A DNA stretch of 10,099 nucleotides from Thioalkalivibrio sp. (GCA_003553165.1 PUOZ01000345.1:1-10099), one strand, 5' to 3'; counted from the first letter of the stretch, positions 1 through 7,157 are shown. The notes: generated by a model from the sequence alone, not told the origin. Translations and numbers: made by a program.

Positions 1-456
1 AACTGGGTCCAGCGCAACAACCGCATCGTCTTTCCCTACCTGCAGCCGGCGCGGCTTGCCCCATCCGACTACCAGCGGTTTATTCCAGCGGGACAGCACA
101 TCGGTGTAAAGATGCCGGGATTCAGCCAGCCGGTTGAGACCCTGTCCACCCAACTCGTACTGGCTGGACCCGCACCGCCAGACGATGTGAGGCTGTCGAC
201 CCAGGGCCCGGGAGCGAGCTTCGTCCCCCGTGCGCTCCCGTTGACCGACCAGGCGGTCGAGCGCATCAATGCCGCCACCGGAAGAACCGAGGATATCTTC
301 CCGGTCCTGCCGCAGGCACGCGCATTGGCCCCGCGATTGCCACCGCCGGCGGAGCCTCTGAATCCCTCGCCGGCCGCATCCGCCCTGTCCGTGCTGGCGT
401 TGGCGCTGCTGATCTGGATCGTCTGGCTGATGCTCCGACCGATGCGTCGGGATTGA
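1..456 (+). CDS. 3' end of an unrecognised C-terminally membrane-anchored protein
   Basis: The open frame enters from the left edge (frame 1, first codon at base 1) and ends at TGA 454-456, giving 151 visible residues. The true start lies outside the window; the Met at base 112 is internal, because the frame is open and protein-like before it. The visible part is a soluble stretch, then a proline/alanine-rich linker (PRLPPPAEP), then one hydrophobic segment (ALSVLALALLIWIVWLML) followed by a basic end (RPMRRD). That pattern suggests one C-terminal membrane anchor with a short cytoplasmic tail, the rest being periplasmic. I do not recognise the family. It is the only plus-strand gene I accept here and is convergent with the carboxysome side, so it is probably unrelated to it. 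Confidence that it is coding is fairly high because the composition is coherent and ends in a clean anchor plus tail. Confidence 0.7.
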   Translation, partial: NWVQRNNRIVFPYLQPARLAPSDYQRFIPAGQHIGVKMPGFSQPVETLSTQLVLAGPAPPDDVRLSTQGPGASFVPRALPLTDQAVERINAATGRTEDIFPVLPQARALAPRLPPPAEPLNPSPAASALSVLALALLIWIVWLMLRPMRRD

Positions 457-564
457 GCGAAAGGGCCGAATGTCCGCGCAACGATGGGGTACAGCGAGCG
501 AGGCCCTTGCTCCGATCCTGCGGGGCGCTTCGGTCGAGGGCGCCATGAAGTAAAGGTCAACCCT

Positions 565-703
565 TATTTGGCAGCCCACCCCGGCATTTCGAGGTCTACT
601 GACACCCCAAAACCAAAGAATCGTCACTTTGTAGTGCCACACGGCGATTTTTCGAAACGCAAGACACTGTTCTGCAAGGATTGTTTATTCGGGCTGCCAA
701 ATA
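565..703. repeat. 139-bp GC-poor segment bounded by perfect 13-bp inverted repeats
   Basis: TATTTGGCAGCCC at 565-577 is the exact reverse complement of GGGCTGCCAAATA at 691-703, with 113 bp between. The pentamer GGTCA occurs at 555-559 and again at 709-713, exactly 5 bases outside each arm, which could be a target-site duplication if the ends extend imperfectly outward. The interior is GC-poor relative to its surroundings and has no credible coding frame. This fits a small non-autonomous element or an insertion-sequence relic, but a long-loop bidirectional terminator or chance remain possible. The repeat itself is directly seen; its mobility is inference. Confidence 0.5.
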
Positions 704-755
704 TCACGGGTCAGGTCGCCGACAGGGCTCGCCTCCCACAAGGGACGGGCATGCA

Positions 756-771
756 GGGGGGCGTAGCCCCC
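756..771. terminator. GC-only hairpin, possible bidirectional terminator element
   Basis: GGGGGC and GCCCCC form a 6-bp stem around a 3-base GTA loop in the convergent gap. There is no T-run on either strand, so it is not a classical intrinsic terminator. The position, between two gene ends, is the main argument. Confidence 0.25.
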
Positions 772-797
772 ATCAGTACCGGTAGGGAGGAGCGCGG

Positions 798-820
798 CGG
801 CTGCAGGAACGACGCAGCCG
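798..820 (-). terminator. Hairpin just downstream of the DUF1566 gene
   Basis: CGGCTGC (798-804) pairs with GCAGCCG (814-820), a 7-bp stem with a 9-base loop, starting 23 bases after the stop codon of the minus-strand DUF1566 gene. No T-tract follows on the minus strand, so it may only be a 3'-end stabiliser. Confidence 0.3.
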
Positions 821-843
821 TCCTCGTCTTCGCGATGGTCCGG

Positions 844-1323
844 TTACCCGTCATCACGTAAGAGGCGGACCTCGAAACGCTGGCGCTTGTGCCGCCAGTT
901 GCTGAAGCCGTTGGCGAAGTGGACGCTCCAGGCGTAGAACGCATCGTAGGCGGCTTCGGAGGATGACCAGTAATTGGAAGGGGGGGTGTTGGGAAACGCC
1001 TCGGGATTGATGGCGGGGTTGAATACCCGGTACTCCACCAGCGTCTGCAGTTCCCCGACTGTCGGCAGGCGCCAACTGTCGTTGCCAGCGAGGTCGGATT
1101 CGAGATTGATGGCCTGGTCCCAGGTGTACCGATTGGGAAGGCCTGCGCAACCGCTTCCGGTCCATTTCTGCCCCTTGCTGCAACGCATCCACTGCAGACC
1201 CGTTTCGCGATCCAGGACCACGGCGCCGTCCTCGATGACCTCAAAGCGTGTGTCGGCCGGGTCCGCCGATGCGACCGAGTGGCCAGCCAGCAGCAGTGCA
1301 AACCCCGCGATCAGAAACTTCAT
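844..1323 (-). CDS. Secreted DUF1566 (Lcl C-terminal-like) domain protein
   Basis: The product is 159 aa. Residues 1-20 are a clear Sec signal peptide: a Lys near the start, a hydrophobic core (FLIAGFALLLAG) and an ASA cleavage site before DPADTRF. The rest is a single DUF1566 domain with its usual landmarks: TGLQWMRC (about 41-48), SWRLPTVGELQTLVEYR (about 83-99), NYWSSS (about 117-122), AWSVHFANGF (about 131-140) and a closing VRLLRDDG. Cys48 and Cys59 could form a disulfide in the periplasm. The domain is widespread in proteobacterial secreted proteins and its biochemical role is not established. The start is chosen from an excellent AAGGAG ribosome site 6 nt upstream and the signal peptide. 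It lies downstream of cbbR on the same strand but across a 270-bp gap, so it is probably a separate unit with no evident CCM role. Confidence 0.85.
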   Translation of the reverse strand: MKFLIAGFALLLAGHSVASADPADTRFEVIEDGAVVLDRETGLQWMRCSKGQKWTGSGCAGLPNRYTWDQAINLESDLAGNDSWRLPTVGELQTLVEYRVFNPAINPEAFPNTPPSNYWSSSEAAYDAFYAWSVHFANGFSNWRHKRQRFEVRLLRDDG

Positions 1324-1329
1324 CCCATT

Positions 1330-1335
1330 CTCCTT
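1330..1335 (-). promoter_or_regulatory. Ribosome binding site of the DUF1566 gene
   Basis: On the minus strand this reads AAGGAG, 6 nt before the ATG at 1323, preceded by an A-rich run. It is the strongest Shine-Dalgarno match in the window and fixes the start. Confidence 0.75.
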
Positions 1336-1450
1336 TTTTTATCGGTTCGATGCCGGACGGGGCGCACGACGCGTTCGACCGGTCTACGCCCATCGGCGCT
1401 TGAAAGCCGGCTATGGGCAGGAAGTGAGCATAGCAAAAGCCGGCACCTGC

Positions 1451-1479
1451 GGGCGACGGGCCACCCTGTTTTGTCGCCC
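1451..1479 (-). terminator. Candidate hairpin downstream of cbbR
   Basis: GGGCGAC (1451-1457) pairs with GTCGCCC (1473-1479) around a 15-base loop, about 118 bases past the cbbR stop. There is no downstream T-tract on the minus strand. It is plausible as part of the 3' end of the operon but weak alone. Confidence 0.25.
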
Positions 1480-1596
1480 TTGCGCGCGGACCTGCGGGGT
1501 ACGGGAAGTAGCGCTGGCACGGGTTGCGCTTCCTGTTGCGGAACGGAGACGTTCGCGCGGATCATCCTCGGGCAGCTGTATGCGTGGGGGTCGCCG

Positions 1597-2610
1597 TCAG
1601 CGATTCAGGTTCTGCTGGAAGTCCTCCATCATCCTGTCGATGTGCGCACGCACGCGGGCCTCGTCCTGGATGGCGAATTCGAGGAAGGTCTTGGCGACGA
1701 TGGACAGGACCTTGCGCCGCGGGTGCACGATGTGCCACTGGCGCAGTATGGGGAATTCGGCAACATCCAGGAGCGCGATCGGGCCGCAGGTTCCCTCGGC
1801 GCTCAGGGTATGCAGCGAGAGGACGGCGATCCCGAGTCCGCCGATCACCGCCTGCTTGATGGCCTCGTTGCTGCCGAGGTCCATACGAATCTTCGGCTGC
1901 ATGCCATGCTGTTCGAACAGCTTCAGCGTCGCCTCGCGGATGCCGGAGCCCGGTTCGCGCATCAGGAAATATTCCTTGGCGAGGCGCTGGATGGGGATGT
2001 TTCGTTTGCCGACCAGGGGATGATCGCGCCGGGCCATGACCACCAGCGGATTGGGCGCGAACGGGTACACGGCGACGTCGTTCAGTTGGTCCGGCACATG
2101 CCCGATGATGTAGAGGTCGTCGTCGTTGTTGGCAAGCCGCGCCAGTACCCGATCGTAGTTGCTGACCTCCAGCGAGAGTTCGACCTGGGGGTACTTGCGG
2201 GCGAACTGCCCCAGGATGCTCGGCGCCAGGTACTGTGCGGTGGTGATCACCGCCAGTCGCAGCCGTCCGCGCTTCAGACCGTGGAGGTCGGCGAGCTTCA
2301 TCTCCAGGTTGGTCAGGGATCCGAGGATTTCCCGGCAGGTGTCGTAGAGTTCACGACCGACCTCGGTGGGGAAGACCTTGCGCCCGATCTGCTCGAACAG
2401 GGGCATGCCCACGGCATCGGAGAGCTTCTTGATCTGGATCGAGACCGTCGGCTGGGTCAGGAAAAGTGCTTCGGCGGCCTGAGTGAAACTGCCCAGCCGC
2501 ACGATCGCCTCGAAGACCTGCAGCTGGCGGAGCGTGGCGTGCCGGATCAGGTGTCCCGGCAGCTCCGACTTGAGCATGATCTGGGGCTGCGCCGGATCCT
2601 TGCCGCTCAT
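1597..2610 (-). CDS. cbbR: LysR-type regulator, CbbR family
   Basis: The product is 337 aa from the chosen start. CbbR proteins control Calvin-cycle and CCM operons by binding T-N11-A sites and responding to metabolites of carbon fixation. The N-terminal winged helix-turn-helix (about residues 24-85) begins HATLRQLQVFEAI and contains GSFTQAAEALFLTQPTVSIQIKKL, the standard LysR recognition region. The rest is the two-lobe effector domain (for example LKRGRLRLAVITTAQYLAP, then GLGIAVLSLHTL). The start at 2610 is preferred because GGAAG lies 5 nt upstream; an in-frame ATG at 2622 and another at 2577 have poorer sites. It follows sbtB by about 60 bases on the same strand, whereas cbbR genes are often divergent from their target. 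CbbR is preferred over a generic LysR call because of its CCM context and its CbbR-like N-terminus. Confidence in LysR is very high, in CbbR high. Confidence 0.88.
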   Translation of the reverse strand: MSGKDPAQPQIMLKSELPGHLIRHATLRQLQVFEAIVRLGSFTQAAEALFLTQPTVSIQIKKLSDAVGMPLFEQIGRKVFPTEVGRELYDTCREILGSLTNLEMKLADLHGLKRGRLRLAVITTAQYLAPSILGQFARKYPQVELSLEVSNYDRVLARLANNDDDLYIIGHVPDQLNDVAVYPFAPNPLVVMARRDHPLVGKRNIPIQRLAKEYFLMREPGSGIREATLKLFEQHGMQPKIRMDLGSNEAIKQAVIGGLGIAVLSLHTLSAEGTCGPIALLDVAEFPILRQWHIVHPRRKVLSIVAKTFLEFAIQDEARVRAHIDRMMEDFQQNLNR

Positions 2611-2671
2611 CCCGGCTTCCATCTGCGGTTCATCGAGACCGGCAGGGTGGCCGGGCGCTGGGGCTGGCGGG

Positions 2672-2962
2672 TCAATTCTGCAGTTCGACGGGCGCGGTGT
2701 ACATCAGCAGCCCGTAATCCTGCTCGTAGGCTGACTGAAGGCGCTGGACGATGCGTTGGCACAGCTCTGCATTGCCAACGACTTCGATGCGGATGTTGCC
2801 GCCCTGGGTCCACCTCCCGGCGCGGGTTCCATGTGTGCCACGGCCCCGGGCCTCGGTGATGGTATAGCCCTTTGCGCCCAGATCCATGATCTCGTCGATC
2901 AGGATGTCTTCCAGGACGGTCTCACTGATGATGACAAGGAGAGTCATGGGCTGCGAAGTCAT
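2672..2962 (-). CDS. sbtB: PII-like bicarbonate transporter regulator SbtB
   Basis: The product is 96 aa with a PII-like ferredoxin-fold. SbtB proteins form trimers that bind adenine nucleotides, including cAMP in cyanobacteria, and control SbtA through the T-loop. MTLLVIISETVLEDILIDEI is the first strand-helix unit. KGYTITEARGRGTHGTRAG and the following WTQGGNIRIEVVG form the T-loop region (about 31-63). CQRIVQRLQSAYEQDYGLLMY is the second helix-strand. It ends at APVELQN, so the cysteine-containing C-terminal extension (CGPxGC) of many cyanobacterial SbtB proteins is absent. The start at 2962 is chosen because GGAG lies 10 nt upstream inside the 3' end of sbtA; the next ATG (2947) has no such site. 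It begins only 5 nt after the sbtA stop, so translational coupling is likely. SbtB rather than GlnB/GlnK is inferred from the pairing with SbtA and the non-canonical T-loop. Confidence 0.9.
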   Translation of the reverse strand: MTSQPMTLLVIISETVLEDILIDEIMDLGAKGYTITEARGRGTHGTRAGRWTQGGNIRIEVVGNAELCQRIVQRLQSAYEQDYGLLMYTAPVELQN

Positions 2963-2967
2963 AGCGA

Positions 2968-3912
2968 TCACGCTCCGAAGGAATGTAGGAACTGAGCCAT
3001 CCAGAGGTAAATCGGGATTCCCAGGAAGATATTGAACGGGAAGGTGATGCCCAGCGCGGCGCCGATGGAAAGCGCCGGATTGGCCTTTGGCACTGCGATG
3101 CGCATGGCCGCGGGAGCGGCAATGTACGAGGCGCTGGCATACAGTGTCGCCAGGAGCATTGTGCCACCGACCGACAGCCCCAGCATCCAGCCGAGCAGGG
3201 TACCGAGGATGGCCGAAAGCAGGGGAGTGAGGATGGCAAAACTGACCAGAAACACGCCATAGCTCCGCAGCCCCGCGATTCGGCCCGCCGCGACAAGACC
3301 CATTTCGAGTAGAAACAGTGCGAGGATTCCCTTGAACAGGTCGAAGAACAGGATGTCGAGCGGCTTGATGCCTTCCGCACCGGCGACGAAACCGATCACC
3401 AGACCGCCTGCGAGCAGCAGGATGCTTTTGCCGAACAAGACCTCGTGCGCAAGTCTTCCCCATTGTGTGTGGCCGGAGCCGCGGCGGGCCAGCACGACAC
3501 CGATCACCAGCGCAGGGATCTCCAGAAGGACAAGGAACACGATCATGTAGCCTTCGAAGTCGATGTCCTCCTGCATCAGCAGGGCCACGGCCACGGAGAA
3601 GGTGACAACGCTCACAGATCCGTAGTGGGCGGCGATGGACGCCGAGTCCGCACGGGTCATGCGGCCCAGCAGACGCAGTACCGGGAAGGACAGCAGTGGA
3701 ATCAGCGCGCCGACCGCGAGGATCAGAAGGGCGGGGACCAGCAGCTGAACCAGCGGGAACTCGGCCAGTTTCACCCCGCCCTGGAGGCCGATCGCAAGCA
3801 GCAGAAAGATCGAAAGGGCCTCGTAGATCGAGCCGGGGATCTTCAGGTCGGACCGGACCAGACCCGCGAACACCCCAAGCAGAAAGAACAGCACCACAGG
3901 TTCAAATTGCAT
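2968..3912 (-). CDS. sbtA: SbtA-family sodium-dependent bicarbonate transporter
   Basis: The product is 314 aa and almost entirely membrane-embedded, with about ten hydrophobic helices. The family takes up bicarbonate with sodium at the inner membrane and so feeds the cytosolic pool that carboxysomes use. Family landmarks are the N-terminal LFFLLGVFAGLVRSDLKIP, the small-residue segment HYGSVSVVTFSVA (about 97-109) and the matching LYASASYIAAPAAMRIAVP (about 257-275), which correspond to the two inverted-repeat substrate-site helices. It ends FPFNIFLGIPIYLWMAQFLHSFGA. It is shorter than cyanobacterial SbtA (about 370 aa), mainly because the central cytoplasmic loop (around ARRGSGHTQWG) is short. 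AGGA lies about 8 nt before the ATG. It is followed immediately by sbtB, the normal pairing. Sodium dependence is taken from the family and not seen directly. Confidence 0.93.
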   Translation of the reverse strand: MQFEPVVLFFLLGVFAGLVRSDLKIPGSIYEALSIFLLLAIGLQGGVKLAEFPLVQLLVPALLILAVGALIPLLSFPVLRLLGRMTRADSASIAAHYGSVSVVTFSVAVALLMQEDIDFEGYMIVFLVLLEIPALVIGVVLARRGSGHTQWGRLAHEVLFGKSILLLAGGLVIGFVAGAEGIKPLDILFFDLFKGILALFLLEMGLVAAGRIAGLRSYGVFLVSFAILTPLLSAILGTLLGWMLGLSVGGTMLLATLYASASYIAAPAAMRIAVPKANPALSIGAALGITFPFNIFLGIPIYLWMAQFLHSFGA

Positions 3913-3960
3913 CGCCGGTTTCCTGTGCGAGTGGTTCGGGAGGCTGCGGGTCAGTCAGGG

Positions 3961-4785
3961 TCATTCGGCCCACCGGCCCAGATAGGCATCGATGATAGCA
4001 ATGACGGCCTGGGCCTTGATCACCAGACCCAGGTCGATCATTTCCGCGGTCGTGACCGTGCCTCCCGGGGTCGCCGGTACGGGTCCCGGCACGAGTTCGT
4101 TCGTCTCCTCGCGGAAGAAGACCGCGGCAATCACGCCGGCGAACAGGAACTTGCGGCCTACGCTCTGGGTCGGGCGCATGTAGTCGGGCTGGTAGACGAA
4201 CACGGGGCTGCCGCTGGATCCGGGGTAGACGGCGGCATCGATCAGAAACTCCGGGCGTCCCTCGAAGTCGAGGAACATCGGGGTGGCGGTCGTGCCGCGG
4301 CGCATGATCGGCATCAGGTTCACGTGGTCCCAGACGCCGCTGGGGTAGCCGACGAACAGCACTTCCTCCAGTGCGTCCAGGGCCCTTAGCGCGGCGGCGT
4401 CGGGGCACAGCCGGCTGTCGATGACGTGGTAATAGAGTTCAACGCCCTGGTCGCGGGCCGCCTGCTCGAGGGGGCGCATCGGGACGATCGCGAGGTCCAC
4501 CTCGGGGTCCGGATGCAAAAACCAGGCATGCGGGAAGTCGTCGATGTTGAGCTGGAAACGCTGCCCGATCAACGGTTGGCCGTTGCGTTTCTGAGTGAAC
4601 ACGAGCCCGCCGCTGCGCACACCCTCGACGAGGTGGCGATTGGTGACGATGAAAGTGAAGGTCCCCCGCCGGTGGGTGTGGCTGACGACGAAGGCGGTAC
4701 CGGAACCCTCGCTGCCGTCCTCGAGGACAGTGTCGACCCGGATGGTGTTGAACAGCAGTTTCTTGCTCAGAGAGTTGACGTCCAT
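3961..4785 (-). CDS. Cytosolic trypsin-like serine protease within the CCM operon
   Basis: The product is 274 aa with a chymotrypsin/trypsin-like (S1, HtrA-type) fold. All three catalytic positions are visible: His51 in IVTNRHLVEG, Asp97 in PEVDLAIVPM and Ser191 in YPGSSGSPVF. The leading GSGTAFVVS (about 27-35) is the usual first barrel strand of this family. No PDZ domain, signal peptide or membrane segment is present, so it should act in the cytosol. The C-terminal 60 residues (about 215-274, ending IIDAYLGRWAE) follow the barrel and are unassigned. It starts 7 nt after cbbO with no clear ribosome site, suggesting translational coupling, and sbtA follows after 48 nt. I know of no established protease role in alpha-carboxysome function. 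Candidate targets are CCM proteins such as CsoS2, CbbO, CbbQ or SbtA/SbtB, but this is inference. Protease fold confidence is high; substrate is unknown. Confidence 0.88.
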   Translation of the reverse strand: MDVNSLSKKLLFNTIRVDTVLEDGSEGSGTAFVVSHTHRRGTFTFIVTNRHLVEGVRSGGLVFTQKRNGQPLIGQRFQLNIDDFPHAWFLHPDPEVDLAIVPMRPLEQAARDQGVELYYHVIDSRLCPDAAALRALDALEEVLFVGYPSGVWDHVNLMPIMRRGTTATPMFLDFEGRPEFLIDAAVYPGSSGSPVFVYQPDYMRPTQSVGRKFLFAGVIAAVFFREETNELVPGPVPATPGGTVTTAEMIDLGLVIKAQAVIAIIDAYLGRWAE

Positions 4786-4792
4786 GGCGGGT

Positions 4793-7147
4793 TTACCGGG
4801 TCAGGCCCATGTACAGCATGGGCAGCTTCTCGGGCAGTCGCTCCACCTGATCGAGCACGGTGAAATGGTTCATGCCGAAGATCCTCGAGACGTATTGATC
4901 CGCATGCGGATCCAGTGACAGCGCGTAGGTGGTGATGCCGTTTCGCGCCAGCTCCTCCACCGCGCGCTTGGCATCGTGACGGAGATACTGCGGGTCACGC
5001 ACATCGTTGTCGGCCGGTTCACCGTCGGTGATGACGAACAGGATCTTCTTGTTCTTCGGTTGCTGCCCCAGATACGTGCCGGCATGGCGGAGCGCCGCGC
5101 CCATGCGCGTCGAGTACGAACCCTGCATGCCGGCGAGCCGCGCCTTCACGAGGTCGTTGTAGGGTTGGTCGAAGTCCTGGAAACGATAGTAGTGCACGTC
5201 GTGCCGGCCATCGGAACAGAAGCCATGAAGGGCGAAGGGGTCGCCGATCCGATCGAGCGCGTCCGACAGCAGGACGGTGGCGGACCGTGTCAGGTCCATG
5301 ATGCTGTATTCCTGGCCGCGCACCTTGTCGTTCGCGGACTCCGACATGTCCAGGAGCACCATCACCGCGAGATCCCGAACATTGCGCTTGTAGCGCATCA
5401 TGATCCGGGTATCGGGGTGCTGTCCGGTGCGGATGTCCACCATCGCGCGGACCGCCGCGTTGATGTCCAGCTCGTCCCCGTCCTCCTGGCGGCGCAGGCG
5501 CTGCATGCCCTGTGGAATCATGGATTCGATGAGGAACTTGAGGCGGGAGATCACGGGCTTGTGGTCCTCGATGATCTTCTCGATCAGTTCCAGATCCCCC
5601 AGCTTGGGTTTCCGCTCCAGAACCGTCACCCAGCTCGGGCGGTCGAGCTGGATCTGGTAGTCCCATTCGTGATAGTGGAAGGGATCGGAGACGGGCGTCT
5701 TGCCCTCGAGTTCATTGATGGTCACGCCTTCCTGATCCAGGTAGAACTCGGTCGGCAGCACCCAGATCTCCTGGGCGTCGTCGCCGGCGAACTCGTAGTC
5801 GAGCGTGTTCACCATTTCGATCACGCTGACCGTCTTGCGCACCTGCTTCGGGGCCCAGGTCGCCTCCAGCGCCGCCTCGAGGTCGTATTCCGCGGATTCC
5901 CATACGGTGCGGTTGTCGTCGCGGTAGGGCGCGCGGAGCACATCGGTGCGGGGGTTGAACCCGGGCAGGGGCAGGGTGGCGAGACTGTGGGCCAGGTCGA
6001 CGCCGATGTTCCAGCTGATCTGGTTGCTGGAGAGGTCCTGCTCGGCGCGGAACAGGGACAGCCCCTGCTGGACCCAGGGGTGGGGATCCCGGGAGTCGGG
6101 TTCGAGGAGGGCGCGTGCGAGGCGATTCAGAAGATCGCCAACGCTCTGCGGGTCGCCGTAATCGGCAGGCGGATGCAGTGCGAGCCAGGTGGTTCGCATA
6201 TTGGGAAACTGCTCACAGGCAAGCGCCTCCACACGGGCGTCTTCCACCGCCTCGATGATGGCCATCTGCGTAGTGTCCAGCGTTTCCATGGACAGCGGTT
6301 GCCGGGTGAACACCAGATGCGCCGCGCAGTGATTGGCGGCCGCCCGGTAGAGTTCCAGGCCGGATACCACCTGGTCATCCGGCGTCTCGTCGCCCAGGGG
6401 GCGGTAATCGTCATAGGCATCCGCGATATGGATGACGAAGCGTTCGATATAGGGTTTCAGGCCCTCGCGGCTCTCGTAGTCCCCGGCGGTCGGGCGCAGG
6501 AAGAAATCCCGTCCCCACATCGCGCGCAGGTAGATGTTGAGCCGCCGTTGCACGTCGACGAACAGGGTGCCCTTGCGTTCGCCCTGGAGTACCGACAGGG
6601 CATCGGGACTTTCCAGCGAGAAGTACCGGACCTGGCCTTCGAAATCGGTTTTGTACGCTTGTGCGCCCCAGTTCACCCAGCGGCGAAAACCACCCAGCGT
6701 GAGCTGCGTCAGCAGTTGGTCCAGGTGCTCAAGCATCGGCCGCATGCCGCGGGGTGCCTGGGCCAGCATCACTTGAAGGACGTTCAGGTAGGATCGGAAG
6801 AGGCTTTCGTCCCCGAGCCGTGCCGCCGCCAGCGGTGCGGTCCCGACGATGAGGGTCAGGACCTGGCCGGACGTCTTCGATGCCATGCCGAGCAGAAAGG
6901 TCACGACATCAGGCAGGGTCTCCTCGCCGATGGCGCGGGCGACCTCCGGCATTTCCTGCAGATAGGTGACCACCAGCTCCGGATCCCGGTTGAGGTGATG
7001 CAGCGCGACCGCGCCCTTCAGGTAGTTGTCCAGGCCCCGGGAGGAGAAGACGCGCGCAGCCTCGTTCCAGGAGCCGCGAAGGACATCCTGGGCATTGTGC
7101 GGAAGGTCTTCGAGGATCTCCGCATAATCTTCGAGATGAATGGCCAT
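4793..7147 (-). CDS. cbbO: CbbO, VWA-domain subunit of the CbbQO RuBisCO activase
   Basis: The product is 784 aa, the usual size for the family. CbbO is the substrate adaptor of the CbbQ AAA+ ring: it binds RuBisCO through its C-terminal von Willebrand A domain so that inhibitory sugar phosphates can be removed from the active site. The long helical N-terminal region (about 1-560) is the part known to engage CbbQ. The VWA domain (about 590-775) has an intact metal site: DMSES at 600-604, Thr680 in SYSTRMG and Asp708 in VITDGEPAD. The start MAIHLEDYAEILEDLP matches the family, although the ribosome site is poor and a strong hairpin ends only 10 bases before the ATG, so translation may be limited. 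It sits 40 nt after cbbQ. The CbbQ:CbbO ratio is known to be 6:1, so lower expression of this gene would make sense. NorD-type proteins are related, but the CCM context decides. Confidence 0.93.
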   Translation of the reverse strand: MAIHLEDYAEILEDLPHNAQDVLRGSWNEAARVFSSRGLDNYLKGAVALHHLNRDPELVVTYLQEMPEVARAIGEETLPDVVTFLLGMASKTSGQVLTLIVGTAPLAAARLGDESLFRSYLNVLQVMLAQAPRGMRPMLEHLDQLLTQLTLGGFRRWVNWGAQAYKTDFEGQVRYFSLESPDALSVLQGERKGTLFVDVQRRLNIYLRAMWGRDFFLRPTAGDYESREGLKPYIERFVIHIADAYDDYRPLGDETPDDQVVSGLELYRAAANHCAAHLVFTRQPLSMETLDTTQMAIIEAVEDARVEALACEQFPNMRTTWLALHPPADYGDPQSVGDLLNRLARALLEPDSRDPHPWVQQGLSLFRAEQDLSSNQISWNIGVDLAHSLATLPLPGFNPRTDVLRAPYRDDNRTVWESAEYDLEAALEATWAPKQVRKTVSVIEMVNTLDYEFAGDDAQEIWVLPTEFYLDQEGVTINELEGKTPVSDPFHYHEWDYQIQLDRPSWVTVLERKPKLGDLELIEKIIEDHKPVISRLKFLIESMIPQGMQRLRRQEDGDELDINAAVRAMVDIRTGQHPDTRIMMRYKRNVRDLAVMVLLDMSESANDKVRGQEYSIMDLTRSATVLLSDALDRIGDPFALHGFCSDGRHDVHYYRFQDFDQPYNDLVKARLAGMQGSYSTRMGAALRHAGTYLGQQPKNKKILFVITDGEPADNDVRDPQYLRHDAKRAVEELARNGITTYALSLDPHADQYVSRIFGMNHFTVLDQVERLPEKLPMLYMGLTR

Positions 7148-7157
7148 GGGGTTCAGT

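Larger units (their letters stand above)
457..843. other. Convergent intergenic region, no supported gene
   Basis: This 387-bp gap lies between the ends of two convergent genes. It holds a locally GC-poor block (601-690 is 40 G/C of 90 by my count, against a strongly GC-rich background), the 13-bp inverted repeat pair listed separately, and two short hairpins. An open frame on the plus strand (484-861) has no recognisable protein features, no good ribosome site, and runs into the end of the DUF1566 gene, so I do not accept it. No promoter could be supported. Confidence 0.6.
1324..1596. other. Intergenic region between cbbR and the DUF1566 gene
   Basis: This 273-bp gap between two minus-strand genes contains no supported gene. 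AAAGCCGGC occurs twice in direct orientation (1403-1411 and 1436-1444). Read on the minus strand, GCCGGC-TTTTG-CTATG and CATAGCCGGC form an interrupted stem followed by TTTC. A second 7-bp stem lies at 1451-1479. Both could contribute to ending the long CCM transcript after cbbR. I saw no convincing -35/-10 pair for the downstream gene. Confidence 0.5.

Noticed and set aside
484..861. Plus-strand open frame of 125 codons in the convergent gap
   Set aside because: It contains the inverted-repeat block, has no recognisable domain or good ribosome site, and overlaps the end of the DUF1566 gene.
1279..2859. Plus-strand open frame of 526 codons over cbbR and flanks
   Set aside because: It spans the cbbR helix-turn-helix gene, an intergenic gap and part of sbtB on the opposite strand, with no domain of its own.
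2672..3463. Extended 263-codon form of the sbtB frame reaching into sbtA
   Set aside because: Only the last 96 residues look like a PII-fold protein. The upstream part is Arg/Gly-rich shadow of sbtA, and a ribosome site supports the start at 2962.
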